Notes: a model not told the origin generated them from the letters alone. Shown: positions 46,596-56,376, counted from the first letter of the stretch. The stretch is DNA of 64,000 nt from Saprospiraceae bacterium (GCA_016715105.1 JADKBO010000007.1:1-64000); one strand, 5' to 3'. Numbers and translations: made by a program.

Positions 46596-47813
46596 ATGAT
46601 CAGAATAAAACTCAGCATTCTGGCTGTATTTTTCATGGTAATGCAAGTATATGCACAAAAGATAATCTTAGGTGCTACACCTGTGTACCAAAAAAAGGCA
46701 CTTTCACTGGATGAGGTAAATATCCTCAGCAGTTTTTATCATCAGGAGGGCATACATTCAGGAGTTACCGGTGGTATAGGTACAGAAAAGCTCTCAGATT
46801 ATGCAAATGTCATCAATGTCAAGTTGTCGAGATACAATGACAAGGGAAAGAAGTTTATTTATGGAGGAGAAATTGGTGTGGATTATTACACTTCAGCTTC
46901 TTCAGATAAAATAGATACCAGGGTTTCTTCTGCCTCCTCTTCAGATGTGAGGGTTTATCCATCTTTGAATTTTAAGGTCGAAGACCTCAAGAAGAAGACT
47001 GGTATAGGAGGCAACCTGGCATTTTCTAAGGAATATGATTATATGTCAATTGGTGGTGGCCTCAATTTTAACAAAACATCCAAGGATGAAAACACCGAAT
47101 TCAATGTGCGGGGAAATGCTTTTTTTGATACTTACACCCAATTTGTTCCATCGGAATTCCGGACGCAATTAAATAACAATCCACGAGGAGAGGGTAAGGG
47201 AAATATCGGGAATGCGCCAAGAAATTCATTTGATTTATCCATGAGCTTATCCAGGGTGATGACCAAGAGATTTCAAATGTCATTGACTTTTGACTTGGCT
47301 TATCAAAAAGGGATGTTGAGTACGCCTTTTCACCGTGTATATTTTGAAGACAATAACCTCAAGAGAGAGCTCTTACCTGGTAGCAGATTTAAAATACCAA
47401 TGAGTGTACGGGCAAATTACTTTGTTGGGGAGAAAGTCATAATCAGATCTTTTTACCGATATTATCAAGATGACTGGGATATCAAGTCACATACTTTACA
47501 ATTGGAGTTGCCTGTAAAAATTTCTTCTTTGATTTCAGTTTCGCCAATGTATCGGTATTACCAGCAACAAGGCACAAAATATTTTGCCCCTTATAAAGGC
47601 CATCAGGGAACAGAGGAATTCTTTACCAGCGACTATGATTTATCAGGGTTTCAGAGCAACTACTATGGTGTAAATATCAGGTGCACTCCTTTTAAAACTT
47701 TCCATAATTTATTTTCCTTGAGTGAATTGGGAATCAGGGCAGGAAAGTATGATAGAAGCGATGGATTGAGTTCAGGAATTGTTGCACTGCATGTTCAATT
47801 CAGAGGTATTTAG
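46596..47813 (+). CDS. DUF3570-like outer-membrane beta-barrel protein
   Basis: 405 residues with signal peptide (IRIKLSILAVFFMVMQVYAQ). After a short N-terminal stretch (PVYQKKALSLDEVNILSSFY, QEGIHSGVTGGIGTEKLSDY) the protein is a run of amphipathic strands with aromatic girdles and ends ALHVQFRGI, as expected of an outer-membrane barrel. The ApbE / small lipoprotein / DUF3570 order recurs in distant bacteria, so the three probably act together in the envelope. Substrate unknown. Confidence 0.8.
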   Translation: MIRIKLSILAVFFMVMQVYAQKIILGATPVYQKKALSLDEVNILSSFYHQEGIHSGVTGGIGTEKLSDYANVINVKLSRYNDKGKKFIYGGEIGVDYYTSASSDKIDTRVSSASSSDVRVYPSLNFKVEDLKKKTGIGGNLAFSKEYDYMSIGGGLNFNKTSKDENTEFNVRGNAFFDTYTQFVPSEFRTQLNNNPRGEGKGNIGNAPRNSFDLSMSLSRVMTKRFQMSLTFDLAYQKGMLSTPFHRVYFEDNNLKRELLPGSRFKIPMSVRANYFVGEKVIIRSFYRYYQDDWDIKSHTLQLELPVKISSLISVSPMYRYYQQQGTKYFAPYKGHQGTEEFFTSDYDLSGFQSNYYGVNIRCTPFKTFHNLFSLSELGIRAGKYDRSDGLSSGIVALHVQFRGI

Positions 47814-47917
47814 ATTTTGGAGATATTGGGTATGAGAGGAAGTATGAAATTGGAAGAAAAAACGGATTGATGATTTAACATATTCAATCAGTCCGAGAGA
47901 TGAAACCAAATATCAAC

Positions 47918-49411
47918 TCAAACCTCGTGTTGAAAAACAACATAATCAGCCTTCAAAATTTCATAAACCGGGTAATCGCTACAGACCAACCTTCCTTCAT
48001 TCTCCTCACTCAGAAGATAGGTCAACAGAGAATAACAGGCAGTCATTTCCCCGGTCTTAACCAGCGCAGCCAAAACAGATTCCCGATCTTTATCATCAAA
48101 CCAGAGAGTTGTGCCAAAACCCGCGGCAAGATTTACGGTTTCCAACATCTTTGTGGAAGGGTATGGATCGCCCAATTTGGAATTGATGTAATGCCAGTTT
48201 CTTGTTTCTGATTCTTCGGTTGAAGTGAGTCTGTAAATGGGGCATAGGATAGGGGCAAAACCCTTTTCGGCATCCAATTTGGAATACAAAAAGTCGAGTC
48301 CTTTTCTTCTGTTGTTTTTGAGAAATATGCTTTCCGCAACGCTTTTGAAGGAAGTGAGCCGATTGACAAGATAAATTCCATATCTTCTTGGATGAAAGAC
48401 CAAAACATCCTTCAACCCTATTTTTTCCCCACTTTTTTGTAAGAGGTAATAAATCAGCCATTGCAATAAACCCAAACAAAATGCGACACTCAGCAAGACA
48501 ATTGCTGCAACCATTGCAAATTTATTATCACCGTAAATGGACCACAATAGAATACCAAGTATTGCCAATAAAATGGTCGTAGTTCCACTCGTTATCTTGG
48601 TAAATACATCGATGAATTTTACGGAAATTACTTTTTCAAATGGATTATTGATGCGGTAATTCTCAACGTCTGCAAGAAATAGTAAGGTGTTACCGATCTC
48701 ACTTTTGATGAGATAATTATCAATGCCCTGATTGCTCACAATACCGCCATCCATCAACGGCACAATAGGCAAGTCAGGTGATGGGACGCCGGAAATAAAA
48801 TCATTTGGAAAAATGATGGGCTCGAATCCGCCTGGAAAACAGGAGGATGCGGCCAGCACATCACCCAGTTTTATTTTTGGAAAGAGATCTTTTGAAGAGA
48901 TTCCAACCATTTTTTGTTTGAATGAATTGTTGCCGAAAACTCCGGTGTTTTTAAAACGAAATTGCAGTGCGCCGGTCATATCTGTAGCATTAAAAACATA
49001 CTCTTTCAAATGACATCCGCTCACATTTAAATCTCCAAGTGTTTTTCCATTTAATAAAGTATCGTATGCGATGGAAAAACTATTGATGAGATTTCGGTCT
49101 TTGTGTTTATACCTGGAATCTTGCCAGATGGCATCATCATTGAGAATCGATACTGCATTTTGGTGTAAATTATTATCTGATAAATAGGTGTAAAGCGCAT
49201 CGTGGAATGTTTGGAATTCTACGCCACTTCCACTCAACCATTCAACATATTTGATTCCGGTAATGCTTCCGCCGGATACCGTTGAAATCGACTTGATATT
49301 TGCACGCAGACTTATTTTGTCGAGGTATTTTAAAACGCCTAGGGAATAAGCAGCGGATCGAAAGCCACCTCCTGAAAGGCATAACGCGATGTTGTCAAAT
49401 AATGGGGTCAT
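47918..49411 (-). CDS. Patatin-like phospholipase with membrane segments
   Basis: 497 residues from the ATG at 49,411 (MTPLFDNIALCLSGGGFRSA); an upstream in-frame ATG would add an unlikely basic leader. The oxyanion loop is LSGGGFRSAAYSLGVL, the nucleophile elbow STVSGGSITG (Ser of GGS), and the catalytic Asp is in LMDGGIVSNQG (about residue 250). Two membrane helices follow, TTTILLAILGILLWSIY and AAIVLLSVAFCLGLLQWLIY (about 300-355), then a 120-residue tail. The enzyme would hydrolyse phospholipids at the membrane. Divergent from the AAA ATPase at 49,610. Confidence 0.85.
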   Translation of the reverse strand: MTPLFDNIALCLSGGGFRSAAYSLGVLKYLDKISLRANIKSISTVSGGSITGIKYVEWLSGSGVEFQTFHDALYTYLSDNNLHQNAVSILNDDAIWQDSRYKHKDRNLINSFSIAYDTLLNGKTLGDLNVSGCHLKEYVFNATDMTGALQFRFKNTGVFGNNSFKQKMVGISSKDLFPKIKLGDVLAASSCFPGGFEPIIFPNDFISGVPSPDLPIVPLMDGGIVSNQGIDNYLIKSEIGNTLLFLADVENYRINNPFEKVISVKFIDVFTKITSGTTTILLAILGILLWSIYGDNKFAMVAAIVLLSVAFCLGLLQWLIYYLLQKSGEKIGLKDVLVFHPRRYGIYLVNRLTSFKSVAESIFLKNNRRKGLDFLYSKLDAEKGFAPILCPIYRLTSTEESETRNWHYINSKLGDPYPSTKMLETVNLAAGFGTTLWFDDKDRESVLAALVKTGEMTACYSLLTYLLSEENEGRLVCSDYPVYEILKADYVVFQHEV

Positions 49412-49609
49412 GGTTATAGGATTTATGTTATAAAGACAAGATACACAGCAAAAGGGAATTTTCAAAATGATAATTCGAAAGTGTTTTTTACTCTTTTTAT
49501 ATGATTTGGCTTTGAATTTGGGAAACACAATTAAATTCATTTTAAAGTTGTTTAAAATATGCTTTGTATCCCTTATTTTTAATTGTTTTTAAATTTTAAA
49601 ACACCTGAA

Positions 49610-50401
49610 ATGCCTTATTTAAAATCAGTTCATTTTGAAATTGAAAAAAAGCGAAACTTCCCTTTTGATATTCCGGCAATTAAATATTCAAGAAACCTTG
49701 AATTGGACAAAGGTGTGAATATCATTGTAGGTGATAATGGTACAGGAAAATCAACCTTGTTAGAAAGTTTGGCATTTAAACTCAATTTACCACTCATCAG
49801 TGGATATATTGGAGAAAAGGATGGCTTTGATGCCGCCAGACTTTTAAAAGATTGTCTCAGTTTTTCATGGTATCGCGAAAAAATAAGTGGGTTTTTCTTT
49901 CGGGCTGAGGATTTTAGTGATTTTATCAATTCGGTAGAAAATGAAAAAAACAAACTAAAAGATTCTGTCAGAGAGCTTGAGGGTGAAGTACCAAAACACA
50001 TCATCGATCAAATGTTGGAAAGTCAAAATTATAGATTGAAACAAATCAGGCAAGATTATGGAAATGACATGCAAGCCTATTCTCACGGTGAAGCCTACAT
50101 GAAAATTTTTGATTTAAGAATAAAGAAAAAGGGGATTTATCTGTTGGATGAACCTGAAGCTGCTTTATCTCCAACTAGGCAAATTGCACTGATTGCTTCT
50201 ATCTCAGCATTAAGTCTCCAGGAAGATGTCCAATTCATCATTGCTACTCATTCACCTATTTTGATGGCCATTCCCAATGCTAAAATTTTTGAGATTACAG
50301 AAGATTCTATGGAAGTGGTAGCTTATGAAGACACCAGTCACTACCGCATCACCAAATCTTTTTTGAATAATCCAGAAACCTATTTGCGATATTTCAAATA
50401 A
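49610..50401 (+). CDS. AAA-family ATPase (SMC/RecF-like, AAA_15/21 type)
   Basis: 263 residues. Walker A is VGDNGTGKSTLLESL (about 41-55), a signature-like AYSHGEAYMKIF (about 156-167), Walker B YLLDEPEAALSP (about 176-187) and the H-loop ATHSPILMAIPNAKI (about 213-227). Start at 49,610 is chosen because MPYLKSVHFEIEKKRNFPF is the standard opening. These small stand-alone ATPases are common and their role is unclear. Followed by a hairpin terminator. Confidence 0.85.
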   Translation: MPYLKSVHFEIEKKRNFPFDIPAIKYSRNLELDKGVNIIVGDNGTGKSTLLESLAFKLNLPLISGYIGEKDGFDAARLLKDCLSFSWYREKISGFFFRAEDFSDFINSVENEKNKLKDSVRELEGEVPKHIIDQMLESQNYRLKQIRQDYGNDMQAYSHGEAYMKIFDLRIKKKGIYLLDEPEAALSPTRQIALIASISALSLQEDVQFIIATHSPILMAIPNAKIFEITEDSMEVVAYEDTSHYRITKSFLNNPETYLRYFK

Positions 50402-50431
50402 GTAAATAAAATATTAATTTTCTGTAGTTAA

Positions 50432-50453
50432 AACCCACATGAACTAATGTGGT
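50432..50453 (+). terminator. Hairpin terminator after the AAA ATPase
   Basis: CCCACAT and ATGTGG pair around GAACTA, followed by TTATTTTC. Confidence 0.55.
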
Positions 50454-50536
50454 TATTTTCAATTAAATTTCAGTCATTAGTTATTTTTGTCGAACATTGC
50501 CTCATTTAATTGTTTGTTTAAGTTAAAGTCTTGTAA

Positions 50537-51718
50537 ATGCTCAAAAGTATAAATCTCTTATCCGTTTTTTTCTTGCTGTTATTTACAAACGCCTGCGCAG
50601 ATAAAAACGGCAATGAAGTTGATCCAATGGAGGAAGTTGTCCCAGTCAAATATGATCCTGCAAAATTTGTCATGGGTGTAGATCTGTCTTATGTCAATGC
50701 AGTAGAGGAAGCTGGGGGAGTTTATAAAGATGAAAACGGACAAGCAGTAGATCCTTTTGTTTATCTTCAAAAAAAAGGTGCCAATCTAGTCAGGGTGCGT
50801 TTATGGCATACACCCTCTTGGCAGATACCTTTGCATGGGGCCATCAAATACAGCCATCTAGCTGACGTGTCTAAGACAATCAAAAGGGCAAAGGAAGCAG
50901 GTATGCAAGTCAATCTTGACCTTCATTACAGCGACGATTGGGCTGATCCTCAAAAACAACAAACCCCTAAAGCGTGGCAAGGTTTGTCATTGAAATTGTT
51001 GCAAGATTCCATATACAATTATACCAAACAAGTTCTTGAAAATCTGGCCGCTCAAAATCTTACTCCTGAATATATCCAAGTTGGCAATGAAAACAATGGT
51101 GGCATGTGTTTTCCAGTCGGCCAAATCAGTAATAATAATTACACCAATTTTGCAAGTTTACTCAAGTCGGGCATCAAAGCAGTGCGGGATTTTTCACAAA
51201 CCTCTACCATCAAACCCAAAATCATCCTCCATGTTGCGCAATTGCAAAATGCAGAATGGTGGGCAAATGGTGTAGTCAATAATGGAGGTGTTACGGATTT
51301 TGACGTTTTGGGACTATCCCATTACTTCATTTGGTCCGAAATAAACAACAACAACGGCGTCAAAACAACCATTGCAAATCTCAAATTCAAATACAAAAAA
51401 GAAGTGATGATAGTGGAAACCGCCTATCCATTTACATCAGCATCCAACGATAGCTATGGCAACATCATTTCTGGTCAAACAGGGGCTCCAAATTATGAGG
51501 TAACCACTGCTGGTCAACTCAATTATATGAAAGACCTTTGTCAAGCGGTGATTGATGGCGGAGGTAAGGGCGTAATGTATTGGGAACCTGCATGGATAAC
51601 TTCCACCATGAAAGATCAATGGGGCGTGGGTTCGAGTTGGGAAAACAATGCATTTTTTGATTATTCCTCAAAAGGTTTACCCGTTTTGGACTACCTCACC
51701 TTTCCCTACAAATTTTGA
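50537..51718 (+). CDS. GH53 arabinogalactan endo-1,4-beta-galactanase lipoprotein
   Basis: 393 residues with lipobox LLLFTNAC (lipid cysteine about 19). GH53 blocks: FVMGVDLSYVNAVEEAGGVY (about 45-64), GANLVRVRLWHTP (about 85), EAGMQVNLDLHYSDDWADP (about 122-140), the acid/base Glu in YIQVGNENNGGM (about 185), DFDVLGLSHYFIW and the nucleophile Glu in KEVMIVETAYPF (about 293), then GVMYWEPAWI. The usual family text is GNEI; here it is GNEN, with the catalytic Glu kept. It cleaves beta-1,4-galactan side chains of pectin at the cell surface. No other galactan genes are nearby, so it appears to be a single-gene locus. Confidence 0.9.
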   Translation: MLKSINLLSVFFLLLFTNACADKNGNEVDPMEEVVPVKYDPAKFVMGVDLSYVNAVEEAGGVYKDENGQAVDPFVYLQKKGANLVRVRLWHTPSWQIPLHGAIKYSHLADVSKTIKRAKEAGMQVNLDLHYSDDWADPQKQQTPKAWQGLSLKLLQDSIYNYTKQVLENLAAQNLTPEYIQVGNENNGGMCFPVGQISNNNYTNFASLLKSGIKAVRDFSQTSTIKPKIILHVAQLQNAEWWANGVVNNGGVTDFDVLGLSHYFIWSEINNNNGVKTTIANLKFKYKKEVMIVETAYPFTSASNDSYGNIISGQTGAPNYEVTTAGQLNYMKDLCQAVIDGGGKGVMYWEPAWITSTMKDQWGVGSSWENNAFFDYSSKGLPVLDYLTFPYKF

Positions 51719-51843
51719 TTTCAAAAACAGAAAACGATCCAAACTCTGATGCAGATTACTTTTCCTCATAATATGAATCATGTTATGCTAAATTGGGTAA
51801 TTATACAAAAGGGATTACATTTATAGAATCATTTAAAATCATC

Positions 51844-52653
51844 ATGAAGCTACAAAACTATTTTTTCCTGTTGACCTTACTCGGGATCATCGGCTGTTCT
51901 AAATCTAATACAGATAAAATGAGTGCTCCCGAAATGAACAACAATCAAAATTTATTTTATCAGATCAAGACCTACACTTTTGACAATGAAGCACAGGCAA
52001 CTTTGACAGAGTCTTTTGTGAAAAATGCTTATATACCAGCGCTCAAAAGACAAAATATTACAAATATTGGCGTTTTTAAAACACGACTTACGGATAAAGA
52101 CACCGTCAATAAATTGTACATTTTGCTTCCATTGAAATCAATTACTCAAGTTTTATCCATTGAGGAATCTCTCAAAACTGATATGGCCTACAAAAATGCT
52201 GGGAAAGAATTTTTGCAAGCTCCTTATAATAAATCTCCTTATCGTCGCATCGAGTCAACGATTCTGAAACCGTTTGAAAGAATGCCTTTTTTAAAGCCAA
52301 GTCCTTTGACTGGTCCAAGGGCAAATCGCATTTACGAATTGCGCAGTTATGAATCAGCTTCAGAAGAAATCCATGAAAATAAAGTGGATATGTTTAATGC
52401 TGGGGGTGAGGTGGCTTTATTTGAAAAACTGGGTTTCAATGCGGTATTTTATGGTCAGGTGGTGTCAGGCTCCAAAATGCCCAATCTCATGTATATGACC
52501 ACGTTTGAAAATCAAACAAGCAGAGATGCTCATTGGAAAGCATTTGGAGAAGCTCCAGAATGGAATGTGATGAAATCTCTGCCAAAGTATCAAAACAACG
52601 TTTCGCATATAGACATTATGTACTTATATCCGACGGAGTATTCTGATTATTGA
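51844..52653 (+). CDS. NIPSNAP-family lipoprotein
   Basis: 269 residues from the ATG at 51,844, which gives a lipoprotein signal YFFLLTLLGIIGC; the earlier in-frame start (51,793) would spoil it. Two NIPSNAP units: FYQIKTYTFDNEAQATLTES (about 37-56) and the better one RIYELRSYESASEEIHENKV to MTTFENQTSRDAHWKAFGEA (about 160-245). NIPSNAP proteins form ferredoxin-like dimeric barrels; their role in Bacteroidota is unknown, and an exported form is typical for the phylum. Confidence 0.85.
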   Translation: MKLQNYFFLLTLLGIIGCSKSNTDKMSAPEMNNNQNLFYQIKTYTFDNEAQATLTESFVKNAYIPALKRQNITNIGVFKTRLTDKDTVNKLYILLPLKSITQVLSIEESLKTDMAYKNAGKEFLQAPYNKSPYRRIESTILKPFERMPFLKPSPLTGPRANRIYELRSYESASEEIHENKVDMFNAGGEVALFEKLGFNAVFYGQVVSGSKMPNLMYMTTFENQTSRDAHWKAFGEAPEWNVMKSLPKYQNNVSHIDIMYLYPTEYSDY

Positions 52654-52707
52654 TTTGAAAAATAAATGAAGTATCTAACTTACAGTCCGCTAAAATTTTA
52701 AAAGTTT

Positions 52708-54996
52708 ATGGATAAATATTCATTGAAAGAGGCCGCACTTCAATACCATGCCAAGGGTAGACCAGGCAAAATTGAAGTAATTCCTACCAAAGAAACAGCC
52801 AATCAAAGAGACCTTTCATTAGCTTATTCTCCTGGAGTGGCAGAACCATGCCTTGCCATCGCCGATAACGTAGAAGATGTTTATAAATACACCGCAAAGG
52901 GAAACCTGGTTGCGGTAATCAGTAACGGTACAGCAGTGCTAGGACTTGGAGACATTGGACCAGAAGCGAGTAAACCAGTCATGGAGGGTAAAGGTTTGCT
53001 TTTTAAAATATATGCCGATATTGATTGTTTTGACCTGGAACTCAACACCAAAAATGTGGAGGAATTCATCAGAACAGTGAAGATTTTAGAACCTACTTTT
53101 GGTGGGGTAAACTTGGAAGATATCTCAGCACCCGATTGTTTTGAAATTGAGGAACGACTCAAAAAAGAGCTGAATATACCGGTGATGCATGATGACCAGC
53201 ATGGCACAGCAATCATCAGTGGTGCGGCTTTGACCAATGCCATACACATTGTTGGCAAAGAGCTTTCAAAAGCCAAAATTGTGGTGAATGGAGCAGGTGC
53301 GTCAGCAATTTCTTGCACACGTATTTATGTATCATTGGGTGCCAAGAAGGAAAATATTTTCATGTTTGATAGCAAGGGGCTTATTCACCCTTCCAGAACA
53401 AATCTCGACGGTAAAAAAATTGAATTTGTCAATGATAACCTGCCGGCAGAAACAACACTTGGAGAAGCTTTGAAGGGAGCTGATGTTTTCATAGGTTTAT
53501 CAAAAGGAAATGTCCTCGACGGCACAATGGTTGCTGGCATGGCTGATAATTGCATCATTTTTGCAATGGCTAATCCCACACCAGAGATCAGTCCTGAAGA
53601 AGCTTTAAAAGCAAAACCCGATTGTATCATGGCCACTGGGCGTTCAGATTATCCAAACCAGGTCAACAACGTTTTGGGATTTCCTTTCATTTTCAGAGGT
53701 GCATTGGATGTAAGAGCGTCTGAGATCAATGAAGCCATGAAGCTGGCGGCAGTCAATGCCTTGGCAGGACTCGCCAGGAAAACCGTCCCGGACATTGTAA
53801 ACATGGCCTACGGAAGTGTCAACTTAAAATATGGTAAAGAATACATCATTCCAAAACCAGTAGACCCTCGATTGATTACAGAAGTTGCCATGGCAGTCGC
53901 CAAAGCAGCCATGGACAGCGGTGTGGCTAAAAGTCCAATCACAGACTGGGAGGCATACCAACTACAACTGTCTAATCGCCTTGGACAAGACAATACTCTT
54001 TCCAGAATTATTGAAACAAAAGCAAAACAAAATAGAAAACGTGTGGTGTTTGCAGATGCCGAAAATATTTCTGTTTTGAAAGCCGTCCAGGAAGTAATGG
54101 AAGAACGAATTGCTTGGCCAATTTTACTGGGTAATAAAGAAAGGATTCTTCAAATGGCGGACGAACAGGCAATCAGCCTGAAAGGTATTCCCATCATTGA
54201 TCCAAAATTGCCGGCCAGCGAAGAAGAATCTGCAACTTTAGCAAAATATGGGGAATTATATTATCAAAAAAGGAATAGAAAGGGTGTCAACCTCAAAGAA
54301 TCAGGAGATATCATGACAAGCCGTACATATTACGGTGCAATGATGGTCGAAACAGGTGCTGCTGATGCCTTGATTGGTGGTTTATCCAAAAAATATCCAG
54401 CAACAGTGCGTCCGGCTCTGGAAGTCATTGGGCCAAAACCTGGAGTCAAAAAGGTTGCAAGTGCACACATCATCAAAACAAAATATGGTCCGCTGTTTTT
54501 AGCAGATACAACCATCAATCACCATCTGGACTCAAAAGACATAGCTGATATCACAGAATTGGTCGCAAGAGCGGTAAAAATATTCAACATAGAGCCCAAA
54601 ATTGCGTTGGTTACTTATTCAAATTTTGGTTCTGTTCCAGATGGGGAATCCGCCAAATTGATGCGAAGCGCTACAGCTATATTGCATGAAAGACATCCTG
54701 AATGGATTGTTGATGGTGAAATGCAAGCTCAAGTGGCACTCAATACAGAGAATTTAGAAAGCTTTTATCCGTTTTCAAAACTGGCAGGGCATCGTGCAAA
54801 TACACTGATTTTCCCCAATCTTTCATCAGCAAATATTGCTTACAACTTGCTTGGTGAAGCAGCACAAATGGATGTCATAGGACCTATTCTTTTGGGAATG
54901 AAAAAGCCCGTCCACATTTTACAGTTGGGAGCTAGTGTGAGGCAAATTGTAGACATGGTCGGTATTGCTGCCATTGACGCACAAGAATTTTCATAA
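52708..54996 (+). CDS. maeB: NADP-dependent malic enzyme with phosphotransacetylase-like C-terminus
   Basis: 762 residues, the normal size of MaeB. Malic domain: LSLAYSPGVAEPCLAIADNV (about 31-50), VMEGKGLLFK, MHDDQHGTAIISGAALTN (about 158-175). NAD(P)-binding: KIVVNGAGASAISCTRIYVS (about 190-209). From about 430 the PTA-like regulatory half begins (RKRVVFADAENISVLKAVQE), with PILLGNKERI and ADALIGGLSKKYPATVRPAL. It decarboxylates malate to pyruvate with NADPH formation in the cytoplasm; acetyl-CoA usually inhibits through the C-terminal part. DinB follows 17 bp later. Confidence 0.95.
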   Translation: MDKYSLKEAALQYHAKGRPGKIEVIPTKETANQRDLSLAYSPGVAEPCLAIADNVEDVYKYTAKGNLVAVISNGTAVLGLGDIGPEASKPVMEGKGLLFKIYADIDCFDLELNTKNVEEFIRTVKILEPTFGGVNLEDISAPDCFEIEERLKKELNIPVMHDDQHGTAIISGAALTNAIHIVGKELSKAKIVVNGAGASAISCTRIYVSLGAKKENIFMFDSKGLIHPSRTNLDGKKIEFVNDNLPAETTLGEALKGADVFIGLSKGNVLDGTMVAGMADNCIIFAMANPTPEISPEEALKAKPDCIMATGRSDYPNQVNNVLGFPFIFRGALDVRASEINEAMKLAAVNALAGLARKTVPDIVNMAYGSVNLKYGKEYIIPKPVDPRLITEVAMAVAKAAMDSGVAKSPITDWEAYQLQLSNRLGQDNTLSRIIETKAKQNRKRVVFADAENISVLKAVQEVMEERIAWPILLGNKERILQMADEQAISLKGIPIIDPKLPASEEESATLAKYGELYYQKRNRKGVNLKESGDIMTSRTYYGAMMVETGAADALIGGLSKKYPATVRPALEVIGPKPGVKKVASAHIIKTKYGPLFLADTTINHHLDSKDIADITELVARAVKIFNIEPKIALVTYSNFGSVPDGESAKLMRSATAILHERHPEWIVDGEMQAQVALNTENLESFYPFSKLAGHRANTLIFPNLSSANIAYNLLGEAAQMDVIGPILLGMKKPVHILQLGASVRQIVDMVGIAAIDAQEFS

Positions 54997-55013
54997 TTTT
55001 AATATAAACTGAA

Positions 55014-55523
55014 ATGGAGATTTCTTATTTTGAACAGTTGGCAGATTACAATATATGGGCAAACGATTTGATGCATTCTTGGTTTGATCAAATAAGTGAA
55101 GATCAATGGAATCAGCATATATCAAGTAGTTTCAACAGCATTGGGCTAACTGCCATACATACTGTCGGGGCTGAAAAAATATGGCTTGAACGCCTAGAAA
55201 AAGTTCCGATTCCAGTTTGGATACCCAATACATTTGTTGGTACAAAACAAGAACTCATAAAAGAGTGGAAATCTGCTTCCATGGGTCTCAAACATTTTAT
55301 TTCAAATTTTGATGAAACGAGATTAAACGAGGTATTGCATTTTACCAGAATCAATGGAGACAAACAAAGCTCCAAGTTTTACCAAATATTTGCACATGTG
55401 ATGAATCACTCGACTTATCACCGAGGGCAGATTGTGACCATGTTACGGCAGGTTGGATTTACGGATGTAGCGTCTACGGATATGGTTGGGTATTTTCGTA
55501 AAATCAATGAATTACAATTATAA
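55014..55523 (+). CDS. DinB-family four-helix protein
   Basis: 169 residues. The three metal-ligand histidines are in place: TAIHTVGAEKIWLERL (about 45) and HVMNHSTYHRGQIVTMLRQV (about 125-144), typical of the DinB/YfiT-like fold. Such proteins act as thiol-dependent transferases or remain uncharacterised. Probably in the same transcript as maeB. Confidence 0.88.
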   Translation: MEISYFEQLADYNIWANDLMHSWFDQISEDQWNQHISSSFNSIGLTAIHTVGAEKIWLERLEKVPIPVWIPNTFVGTKQELIKEWKSASMGLKHFISNFDETRLNEVLHFTRINGDKQSSKFYQIFAHVMNHSTYHRGQIVTMLRQVGFTDVASTDMVGYFRKINELQL

Positions 55524-55576
55524 GGACAGCTTGAAATTTTCCTTTACTTAAATGAATTGATAAAAATTAGTTTTTT

Positions 55577-55632
55577 ACACAATGCTAAATTGGTTATCAA
55601 AGTTGATTTCAAGTTGCATTGAAGCATTGTGT
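55577..55632. repeat. Inverted repeat ACACAATGC / GCATTGTGT
   Basis: Perfect 9-bp arms at 55,577-55,585 and 55,624-55,632 enclose 38 bp that contain further GCATT copies. Possibly a terminator-type hairpin after dinB or a small repeat element; no T run follows. Confidence 0.45.
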
Positions 55633-55702
55633 ATTCAAGAAAGTTGAATAATGTTTTACTGTAATGGACAACTAAAATAGCTTTTGTATTTAAGAGGTTG
55701 TT

Positions 55703-55752
55703 CGTCTGTTGTCTTTCGTCTCTCATCTTTCGTCTCTCATCTTTCATCTTTT
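55703..55752. repeat. Pyrimidine-rich CTTTCGTCTCTCAT tandem repeat, copy C
   Basis: Three to four units of CTTTCGTCTCTCAT, the clearest copy of the family also seen at 9,926 and 12,767. The spacer from 55,524 to 55,821 otherwise holds no gene. Confidence 0.65.
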
Positions 55753-55821
55753 TTCTCCTCCATTACAACCCTTTTCAAACTATCTTCGTCTTCAAGGTAA
55801 GCATTCGGAAAAATCCAATTT

Positions 55822-56376
55822 ATGTTTGAAGTAGGGCATCATAAGCAACAAAGCAGACAAGTAATTGACCTTGCGAAAGGGGGAAACCGGCATGCCCAAA
55901 AACAAATGTTTGACCTATATGCGCCAAAAATGTTGGGTGTTTGCAGGCAATATATCAAGGATATGCAGTTTGCAGAAGACATGATGATCACGGGTTTTAT
56001 CAAGGTTTTTGCCAAACTCGATCAGTTCAGAAATGATGGCAGTTTTGAGGGTTGGGTCAGAAGGATCATGGTCAATGAATGTATTTCGCATTTGCGTACA
56101 CAGAAAAGAATGGAGATGCTCAACGAGTCAGAAGTTGATGCCTGGATTCCAGCAAGTATTGAAGGTGAAATGACAGTCAATGAAATCCAAGCCTTGATTG
56201 ATGGATTACCAGAAGGCAGTAAAATGGTTTTTAATTTATACGTCATCGAAAATTATACACATAGAGAAATTGCAGAACAATTGGGTATCAATGAAGGGAC
56301 TTCCAAATCTCAGTTGGCTTATGCTCGCAAAAAACTACAGGAATTGTTGCATCAGCAAAATCAAATTCACAGATGA
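55822..56376 (+). CDS. ECF-type sigma-70 family factor
   Basis: 184 residues. Region 2: AQKQMFDLYAPKMLGVCRQY, DMQFAEDMMITGFIKVFAKL and FEGWVRRIMVNECISHLRTQ (about 28-93); region 4: QALIDGLPEGSKMVFNLYVI and HREIAEQLGINEGTSKSQLA (about 130-170). It heads a three-gene operon; its stop overlaps the ATG of the next gene (ATGA), and the third gene is an outer-membrane barrel. Such sets usually respond to envelope state. Confidence 0.9.
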   Translation: MFEVGHHKQQSRQVIDLAKGGNRHAQKQMFDLYAPKMLGVCRQYIKDMQFAEDMMITGFIKVFAKLDQFRNDGSFEGWVRRIMVNECISHLRTQKRMEMLNESEVDAWIPASIEGEMTVNEIQALIDGLPEGSKMVFNLYVIENYTHREIAEQLGINEGTSKSQLAYARKKLQELLHQQNQIHR

